Assembly: GCF_016904885.1 (NCBI RefSeq)
Contig: NZ_JADWYI010000001.1
Coordinates: 8,055,224-8,119,223, forward strand
Direction of reading: 5' to 3'
Source: Archangium primigenium
GTDB taxonomy: Bacteria > Myxococcota > Myxococcia > Myxococcales > Myxococcaceae
DNA length: 64,000 nucleotides
Shown: positions 49,801 through 57,476 of the stretch, in pieces
Numbering within the stretch: position 1 is the first letter of the stretch
Layout: every line of letters begins with the position of its first letter
Translations under genes and position numbers: made by a program
Notes under the pieces: generated by a model
Told to the model about the DNA's origin: nothing
The model's input: the letters and a program-made list of their open reading frames with translations, nothing else
Databases searched by the model: none

Positions 49801-51296
49801 AGGAGGGCTGGCTGTACACCGGCGACCTCGGGCGCCTGGACGCCGACGGTCGGCTCTTCCTGGTGGGCCGCAAGAAGGACGTCATCATCGACGCCAACGG
49901 GAAGAACGTGTACCCGGACGAGCTCGAGGAGGTCTACGGCGAGCACCCGCACATCAAGGAGCTGTCCATCGTCGGCATGCCGGACGAGGCGGGCGGCGAG
50001 AAGGTGGTGTGCCTGTGCGTGCCGGACTACCAGGAGCGGCCGCGCGAGGAAGTGCGGCGCGAGCTGGAGGAGCACTTCCGCAAGAAGGGCTCGGACATGC
50101 CCTTCTACCGCCGGGTGAAGGTGCTGCGCTTCACGGACGTGGAGCTGCCGCGCACCTCCTCGCGCAAGGTCAAGCGCAAGCAGGTGGTGGAGGAGTTCAA
50201 GAAGCTCGACCGGCTCGCGGCCTCCGGTGACAAGGCGCGCGAGCGCGTGCAGCAGGCGGGCACGGGCGGCGTGGCCGACTGGCTCTACCCGCTGCTGGCC
50301 GAGGTGGTGAACCGCCCCCTCGCCGACGTGCGCCCCGAGGCCCACCTGAGCACGGACCTGGGCGTGGACTCGCTCATGCTCACCGAGCTGTCGGTGGCGC
50401 TCGAGCAGGCGGGGGTGCCGCTGCCCAGCGCGAACGATCTCACCCACGTGCAGACGGTGGAGGACCTGCGCAAGCTGGTGCTCTCCAGCGGCCGCAAGCC
50501 GAGCGCCGAGACGCGCGCCCGGGACATCTCGCGCGAGGTGAAGAGCGACGAGGAGGTGGAGATCCCCGTGCCCGAGCCCCTGGTCACCCTGGGTCGGCAC
50601 GCGGTGCGGCTGGGCCAGCGCGCCATCTTCGGTGGCCTGTTCGACGTGAAGGTGACGGGCAAGGCCTTCATCCCGCAGAACCGCAACTTCCTCGTCATCG
50701 CCAACCACACGAGCCACCTGGACATGGGCCTCGTCAAGGTGCTGCTCGGCGAGCAGGGCGACCGGCTGACGACCATCGCCGCGCGGGACTACTTCTTCGA
50801 CACGCCCCTCAAGCGCGCGTACTTCGAGAACTTCACCAACCTCATTCCCATGGACCGGCGGGGCTCCCTGCGCGAGTCGCTGGGCATGGCGGGCAGCGCG
50901 CTGCAGCAGGGCTACAACCTGCTCATCTTCCCCGAGGGCACGCGCTCGGTGACGGGCGAGCTGCTCGAGTTCAAGCCCACGCTGGGCTACCTGGCGCTCA
51001 CCTACAAGGTGGACGTGCTGCCCATCTACATGAAGGGCGCCTTCGAGGCCCTGCCCAAGGGCAGCATGCTGCCCAAGTCGCGCGAGCTGGAGGGCCACAT
51101 CGGCCCGGCGCTCACCTACGAGATGCTGCGCAAGAAGACCCAGGGCATGTCGCGCTCGGAGAGCTACCGCTACGCCACGCACCTGGCCGAGGACGCCGTG
51201 CGCGCGCTCGCCGCGGGGCGGGTGCTGAGCTTCGATGACTCGGCGACGGTGGAGGACCAGCGCCGCGCCCTGTCCACGGGAAGGAACGACACGTGA
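46887..51296 (+). CDS. elbD: ElbD-type multifunctional ether-lipid enzyme
   Basis: A 1469-residue protein with four catalytic or carrier units. Residues about 10-520 form a fatty-acyl-CoA reductase (NAD(P) motif FAGATGFVGK, YxxxK as YTYTK near 278). Residues about 560-1110 are an AMP-binding acyl ligase (FTSGTTGTPKG near 723, GYGLTEAAP near 902, YTGDLG near 976). An acyl carrier domain follows with the phosphopantetheine serine in LGVDSL (about 1160). Residues about 1240-1440 are a PlsC acyltransferase (NHTSHLD near 1272, FPEGTRS near 1347). This set matches ElbD of Myxococcus xanthus, needed for ether lipids that support fruiting and sporulation. It overlaps the next gene by 4 bp. Confidence 0.94.
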   Translation: MSLPELNVTQLLTGKRLLFAGATGFVGKVTLSMLLARYGQELDKLYVLVRKGSAPSAERRFFDKVATSEPFQPLRDSLGDAGALEFIRQKVEVIDGDITDPLMGLEPAQAEALTGQVHAIVNCAGLVSFNPSLEVGLNVNTHGVKNTVELALRWKVPLIHMSTAFVAGNRNGLVFEDEEVVGYFPRQDELDGRDFSLEQEIADADKVVARLREQADDKTLTSLFRKKALERLEEEGRDATDEKTLRLAVGRERKLWLSGELVRAGMDRARHWGWPNTYTYTKSLGEQVMASTPGLRYAIVRPSIVESAQHFPFPGWNEGFTTSAPLAFAGIKGQQHIPAGDRAILDIIPVDHVAGATIGITAHAMQVEERRVYNLASGDVNPFYASRSIELVGLYRRRYYRNKETGNALLNEVRSRIEPVPASRAVFENLSAPMFIKGAKLLRQVIDEVKPAWGAPKVQALMERARESLSTVEEEGSSLLGLIELFMPFLYDNRYVFRCDNTRSVYARMAPHDRARIPWAPESIDWRVYFLDTHLPGLEKWVFPGMEEENKRRTVIPAHRDLLEMLEASVNAWRHRVAFRFAADEKEERLTYGEVNRYANRVGSFLLKEGVKRNERVMLLSENRPEWPVSYFGILRAGGTAVPMDPSLNEAEVVNIARRSEAKVLLISEEAAEELPRIAEALAQAGLSTRVVSLAEAMSGDPQHPDNIGPVRHTAAPDDVASLIFTSGTTGTPKGVMLTHRNFASLIAKLAGAFNIGIGDGVLSVLPLHHTFEFAAGFLTPFSRGAEITYIDELTSDKLGEVFETGRVSAMIGVPALWQLLHRKVTQEMASRPPLVEQALKTLMATHGELRNRSSLNLGKLLFWPVHRKFGGKIKFLVSGGSALPDDVHKAFHQLGFNIIEGYGLTEAAPVLTVSETNVNKRQPGTVGKALPGIELKILEPDTEGIGEVIARGPSVMAGYFGDKDATDAVLKEGWLYTGDLGRLDADGRLFLVGRKKDVIIDANGKNVYPDELEEVYGEHPHIKELSIVGMPDEAGGEKVVCLCVPDYQERPREEVRRELEEHFRKKGSDMPFYRRVKVLRFTDVELPRTSSRKVKRKQVVEEFKKLDRLAASGDKARERVQQAGTGGVADWLYPLLAEVVNRPLADVRPEAHLSTDLGVDSLMLTELSVALEQAGVPLPSANDLTHVQTVEDLRKLVLSSGRKPSAETRARDISREVKSDEEVEIPVPEPLVTLGRHAVRLGQRAIFGGLFDVKVTGKAFIPQNRNFLVIANHTSHLDMGLVKVLLGEQGDRLTTIAARDYFFDTPLKRAYFENFTNLIPMDRRGSLRESLGMAGSALQQGYNLLIFPEGTRSVTGELLEFKPTLGYLALTYKVDVLPIYMKGAFEALPKGSMLPKSRELEGHIGPALTYEMLRKKTQGMSRSESYRYATHLAEDAVRALAAGRVLSFDDSATVEDQRRALSTGRNDT

Positions 51297-52321
51297 AGCT
51301 GCTCGTCACTGGAGGCTCCGGCTTCCTCGGCTCGCACCTGGTGCCGCGGCTCGTGGCCGCGGGCCATGAGGTCCGCGTCATCGGCCGCTCGCGCCCCAAG
51401 GGCCCCGGCTTCGAGACGGTGGAGTACGTCCCCGGCGACCTGAAGGACCGGGACGCCGTGCGGCGCGCGCTCGACGGCGTGCAGGCGCTCTACCACCTGG
51501 CGGGGCTCGTCTCCTTCCAGGACAAGGACGCGCGGCGCATGTACGAGCTGCACGTGGACGCCACGCGCGAGCTCTTGCACGACGTGCGCGAGGCGGGCGT
51601 CAAGCGCGTCATCCTCGCCTCCACCTCGGGCGCCATCGCCGTGTCCCGCGAGGAGCGCGTGGGCACCGAGGCGGACGACTACCCCATCGAGGTGGTGGGC
51701 CGCTGGCCCTACTACCTGTCGAAGATCTACGAGGAGAAGCTGACGCTGGAGTACTGCCGCCAGCACCAGATTCCCCTCGTGGTGCTCAACCCGAGCCTGC
51801 TCATGGGCCCGGGGGATGAGCGGCTGTCGTCCACCTGGACGGTGATGAAGTTCCTCCAGGGGGAGATTCCCGCCATGCCCGGCGGGGGCATGTCCTTCGT
51901 GGACGTGCGCGACCTGGCCGACGCCTTCGTGAACGCGCTCACGCGGGGCGAGCTCTACGGGCGCCACCTCATGGGCGTGAACCTGTCCATGTGGGACTTC
52001 TTCCAGCGCCTGGAGCGGCTCACCGGCGTGTCCGCGCCGCGGCTGCGCCTGCCCTCCCAGGTGAACGTGTTCGGCGCCAAGGTGCTCGAGCAGGTGGCGA
52101 AGTGGCGCGGCGTCAAGCCGACCCTGGACCCCCAGGAGGTGGACATCGGCGAGCACTGGTTCTGGCTGGACAGCGCCAAGGCCGAGCGCGAGCTGGGCTT
52201 CCGGGCCCGGGACGTCCACGAGACGCTCCAGGACACGGTGAACGACCTCTACACCCGCATGGCGCCCGGCCACCTGCCCGGCACCAAGGGTCGGCTCGCC
52301 GACCTGCGCGAAGGCTCCTGA
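51293..52321 (+). CDS. elbE: NAD-dependent epimerase/dehydratase of the elb cluster
   Basis: A 342-residue extended SDR. The NAD motif is LLVTGGSGFLGSHLVPRL, the catalytic segment is STSGAIA and YYLSKIYEEK (YxxxK as YLSKI region), and the fold continues with the family LNPSLLMGPGD. It starts with a GTG overlapping the elbD stop, so it is coupled to it. Its place and type match the epimerase gene next to elbD in other myxobacteria. It may reduce a keto intermediate of the ether-lipid route. The symbol is assigned on context. Confidence 0.84.
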   Translation: MKLLVTGGSGFLGSHLVPRLVAAGHEVRVIGRSRPKGPGFETVEYVPGDLKDRDAVRRALDGVQALYHLAGLVSFQDKDARRMYELHVDATRELLHDVREAGVKRVILASTSGAIAVSREERVGTEADDYPIEVVGRWPYYLSKIYEEKLTLEYCRQHQIPLVVLNPSLLMGPGDERLSSTWTVMKFLQGEIPAMPGGGMSFVDVRDLADAFVNALTRGELYGRHLMGVNLSMWDFFQRLERLTGVSAPRLRLPSQVNVFGAKVLEQVAKWRGVKPTLDPQEVDIGEHWFWLDSAKAERELGFRARDVHETLQDTVNDLYTRMAPGHLPGTKGRLADLREGS

Positions 52322-52334
52322 GCCCCGCCGCTCC

Positions 52335-52360
52335 CCTTCCCCCTCGGACTCGGGGGAAGG
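52335..52360. terminator. Bidirectional hairpin terminator between elbE and the GGDEF gene
   Basis: CCTTCCCCC and GGGGGAAGG arms (9 perfect pairs) with an 8-base loop lie between two convergent genes, 14 bases after the elbE stop and 22 from the GGDEF stop. Confidence 0.65.
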
Positions 52361-52381
52361 CGGCCACTCAAGCCGACGGGC

Positions 52382-53266
52382 TCAGCCCACCACGCGGTTG
52401 CGGCCCGTCTTCTTCGCCTTGTAGAGGTTGGCGTCCGCGATCTTGATGAACTGCAGCGGCTCCACCATGTCGGGCGTCATGTCGGCCACGCCCAGCGACA
52501 AGGTGACGGGAATGTCCTGGTTCTCGAAGACGAACGGCTTCTTCTCGATACACTGACGGATCTTCTCCGCGAAGATGCGCGCCTTGTCGCCCCCGTCCTC
52601 GGGGATGACGACCGCGAACTCCTCGCCGCCGTAGCGCGCGAAGCACTGCTCCTTGCGCACCAGCCGCTTGAGCGTCTGCGCCAGCTCGCGCAGGACGTAG
52701 TCCCCCGCCAGGTGGCCGTGCACGTCGTTGATCTTCTTGAAGAAGTCGATGTCGAAGATCATCAACGTCAAGGGGCGTCCATAACGGTGGCACCGGCCCA
52801 TCTCGCGCTCCAGGTACTCCAGGAAGTAGCGCTTGTTGTTGATGCCGGTCAGACCGTCCTGGATGGTGAGCGTGTAGATGGTCTCGTGGTACTGCAGCTC
52901 CACGTTGTCGCCGGTGAGGAACTTGAAGATCGAGCCCCCCACCTTGATGAGATCGCCGCTGCGCAGCGGCGTCTCCTGCGTCACTTCCTGATCGTTCAGG
53001 TAGGTGCCGTTGGTGGAGCCCAGGTCCTGCACGAACATCCGCCCCTGCTTGCGGATGATGCGCGCATGCCTGCGCGAGACGTTGTCGAGGTCCACCACGA
53101 TGTGGTTTCCCTCTTCACGCCCGATGGTGAACTCGAGGTCGAGGAGCGTGTACTTCTTGCCCAGCTCCGGCCCGTGAATCTGCACGATGCAGCATTCCGA
53201 GTCGACCGGGGTCGCCAACTCCTTGATCGAGGAGATCTTGGTTACTCGGGTTTCGTCGCCAGCCAT
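52382..53266 (-). CDS. FHA-GGDEF diguanylate cyclase
   Basis: A 294-residue protein with an N-terminal FHA domain (about 28-115, phosphothreonine-binding motifs GR at 49-50, SRRHARI, and STNGTYL) joined to a GGDEF domain (about 132-294). The active site is intact as GGEEF (213-217), with FDIDFFKKIN for metal and GTP. The product-inhibition RxxD site is degenerate (RKEQ at 204-207). It therefore can make c-di-GMP without I-site feedback. FHA control suggests input from Ser/Thr kinases, common in myxobacteria and seen in Bdellovibrio DgcB. It is convergent with elbE, past a terminator. Confidence 0.92.
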   Translation of the reverse strand: MAGDETRVTKISSIKELATPVDSECCIVQIHGPELGKKYTLLDLEFTIGREEGNHIVVDLDNVSRRHARIIRKQGRMFVQDLGSTNGTYLNDQEVTQETPLRSGDLIKVGGSIFKFLTGDNVELQYHETIYTLTIQDGLTGINNKRYFLEYLEREMGRCHRYGRPLTLMIFDIDFFKKINDVHGHLAGDYVLRELAQTLKRLVRKEQCFARYGGEEFAVVIPEDGGDKARIFAEKIRQCIEKKPFVFENQDIPVTLSLGVADMTPDMVEPLQFIKIADANLYKAKKTGRNRVVG

Positions 53267-53410
53267 CGACTTCGAGACATAGCACGCCTTCCAGGTGGGA
53301 AGCCATGAGGGGCCAGCAGGTTGGCGCGGTTTAGGTACTCAACGAACCCACCTCCCCCGGGGTCGATGGGACTTGCCGGGTATTGCCCGCCAGGTAACTT
53401 GCCGACCCCT

Positions 53411-54640
53411 ATGGCGAAATTGCTGGCAATGATCCTCGCGGGGGGGGCCGGAACCCGGCTCGAACCCCTGACTCGTGAACGCGCCAAGCCGGCCGTGCCG
53501 TTCGGTGGCCGCTACCGCATCATCGACTTCGTCCTCTCGAACTTCGCCAACTCCGGCATCTACCGGATGAAGGTGCTGACCCAGTACAAGAGCGACTCGC
53601 TCAACAAGCACCTGTCGCGCTCGTGGCGGATGTCGGCCTTCCTGGACCACTACGTGGAGACGGTGCCGGCGCAGATGCGCACGGGCATGGACTGGTACAA
53701 GGGCAGCGTCGACGCCATCTACCAGAACCTCAACATCATCACCGACGAGGAGCCCGACTACATCTTCGTCTTCGGCGCGGACCACATCTACCGGATGGAC
53801 TGCCGGCAGATGTTGGACTTCCACGTGCAGAACAAGGCCGCGTGCACCGTGGCCGCCATCCCGGTGCCCATCGCGGAGGGCCGGGAGTTCGGCATCATCG
53901 ACGTGGACGCGAACGGGCGCATGCGCGGCTTCGTGGAGAAGCCCAAGAACCCGCCGCCCATGCCGGGCAACCCCGACTACTGCCTGGCGTCCATGGGCAA
54001 CTACCTCTTCTCCACCGACTCGTTGGTGAAGGAAGTGGTGCGCGACGCGGCCAACGAGGCGAGCGTCCACGACTTCGGCAAGTCCATCATCAGCGAGCTG
54101 TACAAGCGCGAGCCGGTGTACGTGTACGACTTCGCCACCAACAACATCTCCGGCCAGGAGGGCAAGGAGCGGGGCTACTGGCGCGACGTGGGCAACATCG
54201 ACACGTACTACCAGGCCAACATGGATCTGGTGGAGGTGGACCCCGTGTTCAACCTCTACAACGACCGCTGGCCCATCTACACCCAGCCCAACAACTTCCC
54301 GCCGGCCAAGTTCGTCTTCGCCGACCGGGAGAACAAGCGCGTGGGCCACGCCATGGACTCGCTGGTGAGCGAGGGCTGCATCATCTCCGGCGGCCACGTG
54401 AAGCGCTCGGTGCTCTCGCCCAAGGTGCGCGTCAACTCGTTCTCCGAGATCGAGGACAGCCTGCTCTTCGAGAACGTCACCATCGGGCGGCGCTGCCGCA
54501 TCCGGCGCGCCATCATCGACAAGAACGTGGAGATCCCCCCGGAGATGACCATCGGCTACGACCTCGAGGAGGATCGCCGCCGCTTCCACGTCACCTCGGG
54601 CGGCGTGGTCGTCATCCCCAAGGGCATGAAGGTCGCCTGA
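53411..54640 (+). CDS. glgC: Glucose-1-phosphate adenylyltransferase
   Basis: A 409-residue ADP-glucose pyrophosphorylase for glycogen synthesis. The nucleotide loop is [15 protein letters not shown], with activator/substrate residues in [36 protein letters not shown] and FVEKPK, and a C-terminal left-handed beta-helix. It makes ADP-glucose, the donor that builds the glycogen which GlgX/TreY would break down. The ATG at 53411 starts the conserved core; an upstream GTG at 53321 would add a 30-residue non-conserved extension. The ribosome site is weak. It is divergent from the GGDEF gene. Confidence 0.95.
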   Translation: MAKLLAMILAGGAGTRLEPLTRERAKPAVPFGGRYRIIDFVLSNFANSGIYRMKVLTQYKSDSLNKHLSRSWRMSAFLDHYVETVPAQMRTGMDWYKGSVDAIYQNLNIITDEEPDYIFVFGADHIYRMDCRQMLDFHVQNKAACTVAAIPVPIAEGREFGIIDVDANGRMRGFVEKPKNPPPMPGNPDYCLASMGNYLFSTDSLVKEVVRDAANEASVHDFGKSIISELYKREPVYVYDFATNNISGQEGKERGYWRDVGNIDTYYQANMDLVEVDPVFNLYNDRWPIYTQPNNFPPAKFVFADRENKRVGHAMDSLVSEGCIISGGHVKRSVLSPKVRVNSFSEIEDSLLFENVTIGRRCRIRRAIIDKNVEIPPEMTIGYDLEEDRRRFHVTSGGVVVIPKGMKVA

Positions 54641-54655
54641 GCATCCCCGGCGTCA

Positions 54656-54680
54656 GGCGGGCCCGGACACAGGGCCCGCC
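54656..54680. terminator. Bidirectional hairpin terminator after glgC
   Basis: GGCGGGCCC and GGGCCCGCC arms (9 perfect pairs) with a 7-base loop lie between convergent glgC and the small membrane protein gene. Confidence 0.65.
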
Positions 54681-54702
54681 CCCGGGGCGCACCGACGGCG
54701 GA

Positions 54703-55167
54703 CTACTTGGTGAAGGCCGCCTTCACTTCCGGCTTGTTGATGACCACCAGCGCCCAGATGCCCGCGGGAATGCCGATGCAGCAGCACGGCCCGAAGCACG
54801 GGACGATGGCGATGATGGCCGCGGCCATGGACAGCCCGTAGTTGCGCAGGTTCTTCATCTGCAGGGCGCCGTAGAACGTCACGCCACTGAGCGCGAGGGT
54901 GAAGAGGTTGCCCACGACGCCAAAGGAGTTGGCCCGCTCCACCCAGGGGATGAGGTTCTCCATGTTGGTCTGGCGCAGCTGCTCGAGCTGCTCGGGCGAC
55001 AGCGTGCCACCGCCCATCATGGACGAGATGAAGCTGAAGAAGGCCCCCGCGAGGCCCAGGCCGGCGGTGACCATCAGCAGGATGGCCGGACCGGACACGG
55101 CCTCGCGCGCCGCTTGGGTGTTCATCGGCGCGGGTGCGCCGGGAAAATCATTCTGGAAGTTGTCCAT
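54703..55167 (-). CDS. Small hypothetical membrane protein, 154 aa
   Basis: Not recognised beyond being membrane-bound. Three hydrophobic spans (about residues 26-50, 80-101 and 111-143) are seen, and the last carries a cysteine cluster PCFGPCCCIG, a pattern found in DUF4190-like and similar small bacterial membrane proteins. The N-terminus is acidic and cytoplasmic-looking. It lies 131 bp after the SDR gene in the same direction and is convergent with glgC. The ATG at 55167 lacks a clear ribosome site. Function unknown. Confidence 0.7.
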   Translation of the reverse strand: MDNFQNDFPGAPAPMNTQAAREAVSGPAILLMVTAGLGLAGAFFSFISSMMGGGTLSPEQLEQLRQTNMENLIPWVERANSFGVVGNLFTLALSGVTFYGALQMKNLRNYGLSMAAAIIAIVPCFGPCCCIGIPAGIWALVVINKPEVKAAFTK

Positions 55168-55298
55168 GTGTGTGTACGGCCTCGTCGTGGCTGCGTGGAA
55201 GAACGCTCCGGGCCGCGCGGGCCCCCTCGCGGCGGGATTCCACTCGGAGGCGGACGGAAGCGCCAGTGAATTGACGCACCGTCCAGTGACATGGACCC

Positions 55299-56078
55299 CT
55301 ACACGACGGGCGACAGGCCTCCGTCCACGTTGAGGGCCACGCCCGTCACGTAGCCCGCGCGGGGCGAGAGCAGGAAGGCCACCACGTCCGCGAACTCCTC
55401 GGCCCGGCCCACCCGGCCCAGGGGAATCTCCGTGCCGCGCCCCATCTGGTGGTAGAGCGCCTCCAGGGACTGGCCCGAGGACGCCGCGCGGCGCTCCCAT
55501 TGGCCGCTCTCGATGAGGCCCGGCAGCACGGCGTTCACCCGGATGCCCTCCGCGCCCAGCTCCTTGGACAGCGTCTTGGTGAGCGCCATGCCGGCCGCCC
55601 GGGACACCGAGGACGGCGCGGAGCGGGCCCCGGGCGCCTTGGCGGAGACGGCCAGCACGTTGACGATGGCGCCCCCGCCCGCCGCGCGCAGCAGGGGCAA
55701 CACCCGCCGCGAGGTGCGCACCGCGGCGAACAGCTTGAGCTGGAGGTCCGCCTCCCACGTGGCGTCATCCACCTCCGCGAAGGGCCGCGCCGACGAGGCC
55801 CCGGCGTTGTTCACCAGCCCGTCCACCCGGCCCCAGCGCGCCACCGCCGCGTCCACGAAGGCGTCCACCTGGGCCGGCTGGGTGACGTCCGCCACCACCG
55901 GCAGCACGTCCCCGCCCGCCTCGCGCAACCGCGCGGCCGTGGCCTCCAACCGCTCGGCGTTGCGGGCGCACAGGGCCACCCGGGCGCCCTCGGCGACGAG
56001 CCTCCGGGCCACCGCCGCCCCGATGCCGTCCGAGCCTCCCGTCACCAGCACCACCTTGTCCTTCAGCTCCAGATCCAC
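55299..56078 (-). CDS. SDR-fold protein lacking the catalytic Tyr-x3-Lys
   Basis: A 259-residue classical short-chain dehydrogenase fold. The NAD motif is TGGSDGIG (residues 13-20), followed by NNAG (90-93). The catalytic Ser is kept in VLAVSAKAP (S145), but at the YxxxK place the sequence is SSVSR (156-160), so Tyr is Ser and Lys is Arg. A recognisable subset of SDRs has such sequences, and their activity is unclear. It lies 24 bp after the adenosine deaminase gene on the same strand. Family membership is sure; activity is not. Confidence 0.87.
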   Translation of the reverse strand: MDLELKDKVVLVTGGSDGIGAAVARRLVAEGARVALCARNAERLEATAARLREAGGDVLPVVADVTQPAQVDAFVDAAVARWGRVDGLVNNAGASSARPFAEVDDATWEADLQLKLFAAVRTSRRVLPLLRAAGGGAIVNVLAVSAKAPGARSAPSSVSRAAGMALTKTLSKELGAEGIRVNAVLPGLIESGQWERRAASSGQSLEALYHQMGRGTEIPLGRVGRAEEFADVVAFLLSPRAGYVTGVALNVDGGLSPVV

Positions 56079-56102
56079 GGAAGGCTCCTCGGGCCGCGCG
56101 GC

Positions 56103-57263
56103 TCAGGCCGGCTGCTTGACCATCTGGGGACGCTTGTCGAAGGTCGCCACCGTGCGGGCGATCTCCTCGTTCACCTGGCGCAGGAAGTCCTGCTTCTCGC
56201 GCGCCGGCAGGAAGGCGCTCTTGAAGCCGGACACGATGATGGTGGTCAGGTCCTCCAGGGACAGCCCCATCTCCTTGTGCGACAGCCACAACTCCTTGGT
56301 CACCGTGGTGTCGGTGATGAGCCGGTTGTCCGTGTTGATGGTCACCCGCAGGCCGTAGTCGAAGTAGAACTTGAGCGGGTGGGCGTCCAGGCTCGACACC
56401 GCGCCGGTCTGCACGTTGGAGGAGGGGCACACCTCCAGCGGGATGCGGTGGTCGTTCACGTAGTTGAGCAGGTCCCCATCCTCGCGCAGCCGCGTGCCGT
56501 GGCCGATGCGGTGCGCGCCCAGGTTGTGGATGGCCTGGGAGATGGACTCGGGGCCGAAGGCCTCGCCCGCGTGCGCCGTGCAGTTGACGTTGTTCTTGAG
56601 GATGAGCTGGAAGGCGTCCTTGTGATCCTTGGCCGGGAAGCTCGCCTCGGCGCCCGCGAGGTCGAAGCCGATGACGCCCCGGTTCTTGTACGCCACCGAC
56701 AGCTCGGCGAGCCGCATGGACGTCTGCGGGTTGATGTGGCGGATGCCGCACACGATGACGCCGTACTTGATGCCCGTCTCGCGCTTGGCCACGCGCAGCC
56801 CCTCGAGCACCGAGTCGATGACCGTGGTCATCTTCAGGCCCTTCTTGAGGTGGAGCGCGGGCGAGTAGCGCACCTCGATGTAGCGCACGTTCTCCGCCGC
56901 GGCGTCCACCGCCAGCTCGTAGGCGGCGCGATAGAGCGACTCGGCCGTCTGCAGCACCGAGAGCGTCACGTCGAAGGCGACCAGGTAGTCCTCGAGGCTC
57001 TCGCACACCTCGCCCATGTGGATGGCTCGCGCGAGCGACTCCTCGCTGTCCGCGGGCAGGCTCACCTTCTGCTGCTCGGCCAGCTCGAGGATCGTCTTGA
57101 GCCGCATGGAGCCATCCAGGTGGCAGTGCAGGTCGGTCTTGGGCAGGGCGAGCAGCAGCTCCTCGGTGACGGGAATCGTGGGCGGCGGGGACCAGTCGGT
57201 CCGGCGCGCGGAGGAGGGAATGCCAGTCGAGCTGGGAAGCTCGTCGTCACGAATCGAAGCCAT
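56103..57263 (-). CDS. add: Adenosine deaminase
   Basis: A 386-residue amidohydrolase converting adenosine to inosine. Metal and catalytic motifs are DLHCHLDGS, CTAHAGEA, HRIGHGT and INTDNR. The last is the TDN variant of the usual TDD, common in one bacterial Add group, with the metal-binding Asp kept. It starts at the ATG at 57263, after GGACGG; an upstream ATG at 57287 is possible. It precedes the SDR gene by 24 bp and is divergent from the MATE transporter across a 213-bp region with two inverted repeats. Confidence 0.93.
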   Translation of the reverse strand: MASIRDDELPSSTGIPSSARRTDWSPPPTIPVTEELLLALPKTDLHCHLDGSMRLKTILELAEQQKVSLPADSEESLARAIHMGEVCESLEDYLVAFDVTLSVLQTAESLYRAAYELAVDAAAENVRYIEVRYSPALHLKKGLKMTTVIDSVLEGLRVAKRETGIKYGVIVCGIRHINPQTSMRLAELSVAYKNRGVIGFDLAGAEASFPAKDHKDAFQLILKNNVNCTAHAGEAFGPESISQAIHNLGAHRIGHGTRLREDGDLLNYVNDHRIPLEVCPSSNVQTGAVSSLDAHPLKFYFDYGLRVTINTDNRLITDTTVTKELWLSHKEMGLSLEDLTTIIVSGFKSAFLPAREKQDFLRQVNEEIARTVATFDKRPQMVKQPA

Positions 57264-57291
57264 GTCGGGTACCGTCCTTTTCGTCATCCTA

Positions 57292-57311
57292 AGGGCCTGA
57301 AATAGGGCCCT
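57292..57311. promoter_or_regulatory. AGGGCC-N8-GGCCCT inverted repeat upstream of add
   Basis: A perfect 6+8+6 inverted repeat lies 28 bp upstream of the add start, in the add-MATE divergent region. It could be an operator or a leader hairpin; nothing identifies the regulator. Confidence 0.35.
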
Positions 57312-57383
57312 CAACCTCGATGACGGGCCGCTGGCGGCCGCCTGCCCTCCCGTCGGACAAGAGCGGTGGGTAGCCGACCTTTT

Positions 57384-57406
57384 TGAGCCGAAAGCGCCAC
57401 GGCTCA
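57384..57406. promoter_or_regulatory. TGAGCCG-N9-CGGCTCA inverted repeat between add and the MATE gene
   Basis: A perfect 7+9+7 inverted repeat lies about 70 bp before the MATE start. It has a T-run only on the wrong side to be a terminator, so an operator is more likely. Confidence 0.4.
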
Positions 57407-57476
57407 TCCCCCGAGCAAGCAGGCCTCACCCTTGTGACTCGACAGCCATGACGCGGCGTGCGACACGCGGAGCTGT

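Noticed and set aside
46653-51182. A 1509-residue minus-strand open frame opposite elbD
   Set aside because: Antisense of a gene with four recognised domains; high GC keeps stops away, and the peptide is His/Leu/Arg-rich low complexity.
53373-53404. TTGCCG-N16-TAACTT as a glgC promoter
   Set aside because: The -10 match is poor and the transcript would begin at the start codon; not supported enough to annotate.
56103-57263. Adenosine deaminase inactivated by TDD to TDN change
   Set aside because: The metal-binding Asp is kept and NTDN is the normal form in one bacterial Add group, so it does not signal loss of activity.
57384-57406. Hairpin as an intrinsic terminator
   Set aside because: The T-run lies before the stem on the plus strand and gives A residues after the stem on the minus strand, so neither strand has a U-tract after the hairpin.
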